Part shown: positions 40,980 to 44,264 of the stretch, piece after piece
Numbering within the stretch: the first letter of the stretch is position 1
Layout of the letters: every line of letters begins with the position of its first letter
Assembly: GCA_946405515.1 (NCBI GenBank)
Contig: CAMJHM010000013.1
Span: 1 to 44,264 of the forward strand
Source: an uncultured Fibrobacter sp.
GTDB taxonomy: Bacteria > Fibrobacterota > Fibrobacteria > Fibrobacterales > Fibrobacteraceae
Length of the DNA: 44,264 nucleotides
Direction: 5' to 3'
The notes under the pieces: generated by a model
What the model was told of the DNA's origin: nothing
The model's input: only the letters and a program-made list of their open reading frames with translations
The model's database searches: none
Made by a program: the position numbers and the translations under genes

Positions 40980-41579
40980 TTAAACACAGCGCACACCCAT
41001 ATTATAGGCTTTCTTGCCTACCCGTTCGGGGAGTTCCTGTAGCCTTCGCGTCCCGGGAATTGCAATTTTTCCGCAAATTTTGAACCCAGATGTCCCTAAA
41101 ACCTCCTTGAGGGCGCGAAAAACACCGGTTGTCTGCCCGCATAGCACGTCGAACGGGAACGGGGTCGTGCAACTCGTAATCACATAGGCCCGCTTGCCCT
41201 TGTGTTTAGGAATCGGGATCCCCACCTTGGTCTCGCCCATCAGCACATACACCAGGCGGTCGAAAAGCGTCTTCAGCACCCCAGGGATGTTGCCCCAATA
41301 GACCGGAGCCGCCACCACTAGCACGTCGCAGGCACGAACCAGCTCTGCAACTTTGTGGGCATCATCTACCGGTTGGCAGCAATTGCCATGCTTGCGGCAG
41401 TAAAGGCACGCCTTGCAAGGGGAAAAATTCAGGTCGTTCACGTTCAGAACATCCACATGGACCGATTCGCTAGAAAAATCATCGGTGCTTGCAGACCTTA
41501 CGCCCTCAACAAAGCACTCCGACGCCTGTGAAGTCATCCCGCGCCTGCGCGGACTCGCATTCAATACTAAAATGTTCAT
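40980..41579 (-). CDS. Flavodoxin-fold NAD(P)H-dependent reductase / iron-sulfur flavoprotein
   Basis: 199 residues, AAAGGA 8 nt before the ATG. FMN-binding N-terminus NASPRRRGMTS, a Cys cluster CKACLYCRKHGNCC (about 55-68) of the type that binds a 4Fe-4S cluster in Isf-like flavoproteins, and the flavin loop PVYWGNIPGVLKTLFDRL. It would carry electrons in the cytosol, for example in oxygen or peroxide defence in anaerobes (family knowledge). It carries the bipartite site C upstream, linking it to the neighbouring ECF system. It is transcribed toward the sigma gene with a 98-nt gap and no clear terminator. Confidence 0.85.
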   Translation of the reverse strand: MNILVLNASPRRRGMTSQASECFVEGVRSASTDDFSSESVHVDVLNVNDLNFSPCKACLYCRKHGNCCQPVDDAHKVAELVRACDVLVVAAPVYWGNIPGVLKTLFDRLVYVLMGETKVGIPIPKHKGKRAYVITSCTTPFPFDVLCGQTTGVFRALKEVLGTSGFKICGKIAIPGTRRLQELPERVGKKAYNMGVRCV

Positions 41580-41600
41580 TTTTGCAATCCTTTTTGGAGT

Positions 41601-41629
41601 TAAACACCTGAAGAGGGAGAAAGTGTCAC
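41601..41629 (-). promoter_or_regulatory. bipartite motif, site C (upstream of flavoprotein)
   Basis: Minus strand GTGACAC, 15 nt, GTGTTTA, ending 21 nt before the ATG. CAG precedes GTGTT, as in site A. Confidence 0.55.
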
Positions 41630-41639
41630 TATAAAAAAG

Positions 41640-41828
41640 GGGCTAGAGACTAGAATCTAGGATCTAGGAAGTAGACAGTGGTTAGGGGTTAGGATTAGAC
41701 GAGAGAACGCCGCTACGCGGCTACAGACGAGAGACGAGAGAAAAAGTTGTTATTGCTCACGGCTCATTGCTCACTGCTCATCGCTCATGGCTCATTACTC
41801 ACTGCTCGAGCCTCGTGCCCCGAGCCTC
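41640..41828. repeat. repeat mosaic upstream of the LTA-synthase-type gene
   Basis: No gene seen. In order: CTAGAGACTAGAATCTAGGATCTAGG (41643-41668), GTGGTTAGGGGTTAGG (41678-41693), the 49-nt composite (41692-41740), a GCTCACGGCTCATTGCTCAC array of about 55 nt (41755-41806), and CTCGAGCCTCGTGCCCCGAGCC (41805-41826). The array ends about 20 nt before the GTG start. Confidence 0.75.
41692..41740 (-). repeat. 49-nt composite hairpin repeat, copy 2
   Basis: Read on the minus strand: CTCTCGTCTCTCGTCTGTA, hairpin GCCGC-GTA-GCGGC (41709-41721), GTTCTCTCGTCTAATCC. Compared with copy 1 one stem pair has changed from C-G to G-C on both sides, one loop base differs and two pyrimidines swap. Confidence 0.8.
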
Positions 41829-41849
41829 ATATTTCTATATTTACATTTC

Positions 41850-43796
41850 GTGAAAATCCGAACTCCTTCTCGCCGATTCATAGGCATTGTTCTAGGCATC
41901 GTCGCGTTCAGCACCTTCACTGCGATGGGCTATATCGAGGCAGCCATCCCCTTCGGCATCGCCTTCGCCTTCATCGGCCACAAAGAAATTGATACGACAC
42001 CGCAAAAAAACACCATTTTTACTTTTATTTGGTTTTTTCTTGCCTGTTTCCTTTGTACCCAAGTCTCGCAAAGTTTCGCCGATACACATATCGGGCTCGT
42101 CATCATCGCGCACTGGAGGAATTTTGTCGCAGAACTCCTGATGCTCGCGACTTTCCCGCTGCTCCTGCTTGCCATCACGCTGAAACCGAGACTTTCTTTT
42201 GCCGTAGGCGTCATTCCCTTCCTGCTCCTTTCCCTTGCGAACTACTACGTCTTTAGTTTCCGCGGGAACGAGCTCACGCCTATGGACTTTCTGGCCATCG
42301 GGATTGCCAAAGATGTTGCCAGCAACTACAATTTCGGCTGGACATTCAACCCCACCTGCGGGCTGTTCTCGTACCTGCTTATTTTGCACATGGGCTTCTG
42401 CCTCAAGCCCGCACAATTCAACAAGCAAAAGCTTGTACGCATTGTTTCTGCCATCTTGTGTGTGGCGGCGGCAGGCATTTCCATCGCGAGGCTCCCCTCC
42501 GTCTACGTGATGAGCTGGGAAAAGATGGGCTCGACCCACAACGGGTTCCTGGTCAACTTCTTCGCGCAGATTGTCACCACCCTCAAGCAGGTTCCGGAAG
42601 GGTATTCCTACGAGATAACAGAAAAAATCGCCGAGCGCTACGCCGCACATCCCACCGACTCTGCCGCCGGCACAGTTCCCGCCAGCACAACTTCCGCCGA
42701 CTCTACACGCGCTGACTCCACTGCGGAGCGCCCCTCCATCATCGTCATCATGGACGAAGCTTATGCCGACATCAGCACCCTGAATCCTGAATTTGGCGAC
42801 ACGCTCTTTTACAAAAAAATCCACAAGAACACCGTCAAGGGGCTCGCGCTTTCGTCCGTCTATGGCGGTGGCACGGCCAACTCCGAATACGAATTCCTGA
42901 CAGGCAATTCCATGGCGTTCTTCAACCACGGCATTTCCGTCTACCAGATGTACATCAAGGCGCCCGCCTACTCCATGGCGGTCCACCTCAAAGGCCTCGG
43001 CTACGAAACCATCGCCACACACCCCTTCCATAGGCAGGGCTGGTCCAGGGAAACCATCTGGCCGCTTCTCGGTTTCGAGACCACGACCTTCCTCGAAGAC
43101 TACCCACAAAAGAAAAAGCTCCGCGACTACGTGAGCGACCGAGAAATGTTCGAATACATCATCGACAAGTTCGAGCACAAGAAAAAAACGCTGTTCCTTT
43201 ACGGTGTCACCATGCAGAACCACAGCGGGTACAATCCCGACGACGAAAGCCAGAAACTCCAAGTCCCGCTGAAGCGTTACCCAGGATACCCCGATGCAGA
43301 ACTCTACACGGGCCTTATCCGCGAATCCGACAAGGCTCTGAAATACCTGCTACACTATTTTGAACAAGTCAAAGAAAAAGTCGTCATCGTATTCTACGGG
43401 GATCACTTTCCAGGGCTGAATAAAGAATTCTACAAAGAAGTCTATGGCAAGGAATTTACGTCCCTGAAGGAACGCCAGAAGTTGTACAAAGTTCCCTTCT
43501 TCGTGTGGACAAACTACGAATCAAAATCCATAGACGTCCCCCTGACAAGCCTCAACTACCTGAGCAACTATGTGTACAAGGTCGCAGGCATCGAGTTCCC
43601 GGCCTACAACCGCTTCCTGAGCGATATGCAGGAGCAAATCCCCGCCATGAATTCCTGGGGATTCTATTCCACAACGCATCACAAGTTCCTGAACTACAAC
43701 TATGCCGACGGTAAAGAAAAGAAGATGCTGCAGGATTACAGGATGTTGCAATACAACTCCATCTTCGACAACAAGCGGAATATTATTTTCAAGTGA
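41850..43796 (+). CDS. LTA-synthase/phosphoglycerol-transferase-type membrane sulfatase
   Basis: 648 residues from a GTG at 41850; an ATG at 41787 would add 21 residues that are only translated repeat, and no SD is seen. Five membrane helices fill about 10-225. The extracytoplasmic sulfatase-type domain has metal ligand Glu303 in IIVIMDEAYAD, the nucleophile Thr342 in GGGTANSEYEFLTG, a His pair in HPFHRQGWSR and Asp518-His519 in YGDHFPG. These match LtaS and MdoB, which move glycerol phosphate from phosphatidylglycerol onto polymers. In a Gram-negative the product could be a phosphoglycerol-decorated periplasmic or surface glycan (inference). Followed by a bidirectional terminator. Confidence 0.87.
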   Translation: MKIRTPSRRFIGIVLGIVAFSTFTAMGYIEAAIPFGIAFAFIGHKEIDTTPQKNTIFTFIWFFLACFLCTQVSQSFADTHIGLVIIAHWRNFVAELLMLATFPLLLLAITLKPRLSFAVGVIPFLLLSLANYYVFSFRGNELTPMDFLAIGIAKDVASNYNFGWTFNPTCGLFSYLLILHMGFCLKPAQFNKQKLVRIVSAILCVAAAGISIARLPSVYVMSWEKMGSTHNGFLVNFFAQIVTTLKQVPEGYSYEITEKIAERYAAHPTDSAAGTVPASTTSADSTRADSTAERPSIIVIMDEAYADISTLNPEFGDTLFYKKIHKNTVKGLALSSVYGGGTANSEYEFLTGNSMAFFNHGISVYQMYIKAPAYSMAVHLKGLGYETIATHPFHRQGWSRETIWPLLGFETTTFLEDYPQKKKLRDYVSDREMFEYIIDKFEHKKKTLFLYGVTMQNHSGYNPDDESQKLQVPLKRYPGYPDAELYTGLIRESDKALKYLLHYFEQVKEKVVIVFYGDHFPGLNKEFYKEVYGKEFTSLKERQKLYKVPFFVWTNYESKSIDVPLTSLNYLSNYVYKVAGIEFPAYNRFLSDMQEQIPAMNSWGFYSTTHHKFLNYNYADGKEKKMLQDYRMLQYNSIFDNKRNIIFK

Positions 43797-43816
43797 TTAA
43801 CGGGCATCGCGCCTAA

Positions 43817-43854
43817 CAAAAAATCCCGCAGCATTTCTGCCACGGGATGATTTT
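43817..43854. terminator. bidirectional terminator between sulfatase and Cys/Met enzyme genes
   Basis: ATCCCG ... CGGGAT stem (43823-43848) with an inner GCAG/CTGC part and a small bulge, A-run on the left and TTTT on the right. Confidence 0.65.
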
Positions 43855-43875
43855 AAAAGCTACAAAGTAACTCGA

Positions 43876-44264
43876 TTACACCTTGTCGAGGGCCTGCGTG
43901 AGGTCGGCGATGATGTCTTCGACGTTCTCGATACCCACGCTGAAGCGGATCAGGTCCGGAGCGACACCTGCTTCGATGAGCTGTTCGTCGCTGAGCTGGC
44001 GGTGCGTGTGGCTTGCCGGGTGCAGCACGCAGCTGCGGGCGTCGGCCACGTGGGTCACGATGCAAATCATCTTGAGGCTATCCATGAACTGGATGGACTT
44101 TTCACGACCACCCTTGATGCCGAACGTGAGCACGCCGCACGGGAGACCACCCTTGAACTGCTTCTGAGCGAGTTCGTAGTACTTGTCACCTTCGAGGCCA
44201 GCGTAGTTGACCCAAGCGACCTTCGGGTGGTTCTTGAGGAACTTGGCGCAGGCGAGAGCGTTTT
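43876..44264 (-). CDS. Cys/Met metabolism PLP enzyme, likely O-acetylhomoserine sulfhydrylase, C-terminal part
   Basis: 129 codons are visible up to the right edge; the N-terminus and the PLP lysine lie outside. Seen: VAWVNYAGLEGDKYYELA, FKGGLPCGVLTFGIKGG, CIVTHVADARSCVLHPASHTHRQL and a C-terminus GVAPDLIRFSVGIENVEDIIADLTQAL. These are the C-terminal landmarks of the MetY/CysK-independent family that makes homocysteine from O-acetylhomoserine and sulfide; the HPASHTH and RFSVGIE motifs are diagnostic for the wider Cys/Met PLP family. The subfamily is inferred from these alone. Confidence 0.85.
   Translation of the reverse strand, partial: NALACAKFLKNHPKVAWVNYAGLEGDKYYELAQKQFKGGLPCGVLTFGIKGGREKSIQFMDSLKMICIVTHVADARSCVLHPASHTHRQLSDEQLIEAGVAPDLIRFSVGIENVEDIIADLTQALDKV

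Noticed and set aside
41787..41849. ATG start for the sulfatase at 41787
   Set aside because: The 21 added residues derive from GCTCAT and CGAGCC repeats; the GTG at 41850 gives a normal basic N-terminus.

Overview
The window reads as chromosomal DNA of a Gram-negative, anaerobic, polysaccharide-degrading bacterium, most likely a Fibrobacter (F. succinogenes or a relative). This is an inference from several features together: many lipoproteins with a signal peptide ending in Cys, poly-Ser linkers, an OmpA protein with thrombospondin type 3 repeats, a GH5 glucanase, the futalosine menaquinone enzyme MqnA, a succinate/acetate CoA-transferase and a sodium-pump decarboxylase gamma subunit. No rRNA, tRNA, CRISPR array or insertion sequence was seen.

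Layout. 1-835: OadG-like gene cut by the left edge. 1020-10404: five consecutive minus-strand paralogs, all surface-type lipoproteins ending in an intact histidine-phosphatase (RHG/PGM-like) domain. Three of them carry long stalks of a six-residue D-S-hydrophobic-x-hydrophobic-x repeat. 10548-12598: CoA-transferase and a GtrA-like membrane protein. 12653-15064: OmpA/TSP3 protein. 15175-17878: MacB-type ABC exporter pair and KDPG aldolase. 17955-26892: response-regulator diguanylate cyclase, MqnA, a small unknown protein, cytosolic GH5, PurF, a DUF1653 protein, a repeat-rich secreted protein, a Nudix hydrolase and a beta-lactamase-fold hydrolase. 26908-36985: minus-strand TonB block with a TonB-dependent receptor, a lipoprotein, DUF3450, a TtpC-like channel protein, ExbB, ExbD, TonB and a TPR protein, in the gene order of the TonB2-type systems known from Vibrio. 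37119-40881: ECF sigma factor, DUF4384-like anti-sigma factor, and a secreted caspase-fold protease fused to surface repeats and a probable beta-barrel. 40980-43796: iron-sulfur flavoprotein and an LTA-synthase-type sulfatase. 43876-end: Cys/Met PLP enzyme cut by the right edge.

Two signals are not explained by gene content. First, a bipartite motif, GTRACAM-N15-GTGTTWM, always with a 15-nt spacer, occurs upstream of four minus-strand genes: the ECF sigma gene, the TonB-dependent receptor, DUF3450 (head of the TonB2 genes) and the flavoprotein. It is best explained as an autoregulated ECF-sigma promoter or an operator, and it would join the caspase system and the TonB machinery into one regulon.

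Second, the region is full of short repeat families: ACGAGAG arrays, TTAGTGGTTAGTG arrays, CGAGGTTCGAGG, GCTCAT arrays and 13-nt hairpins in conserved flanks. They occupy most junctions of the TonB operon. They have also entered coding sequence, at the N-terminus of the TtpC-like protein, the signal peptide of the TPR protein and the linker of the TonB-dependent receptor. One 49-nt composite occurs twice with a compensatory base-pair change in its hairpin, which suggests selection on RNA or DNA structure.
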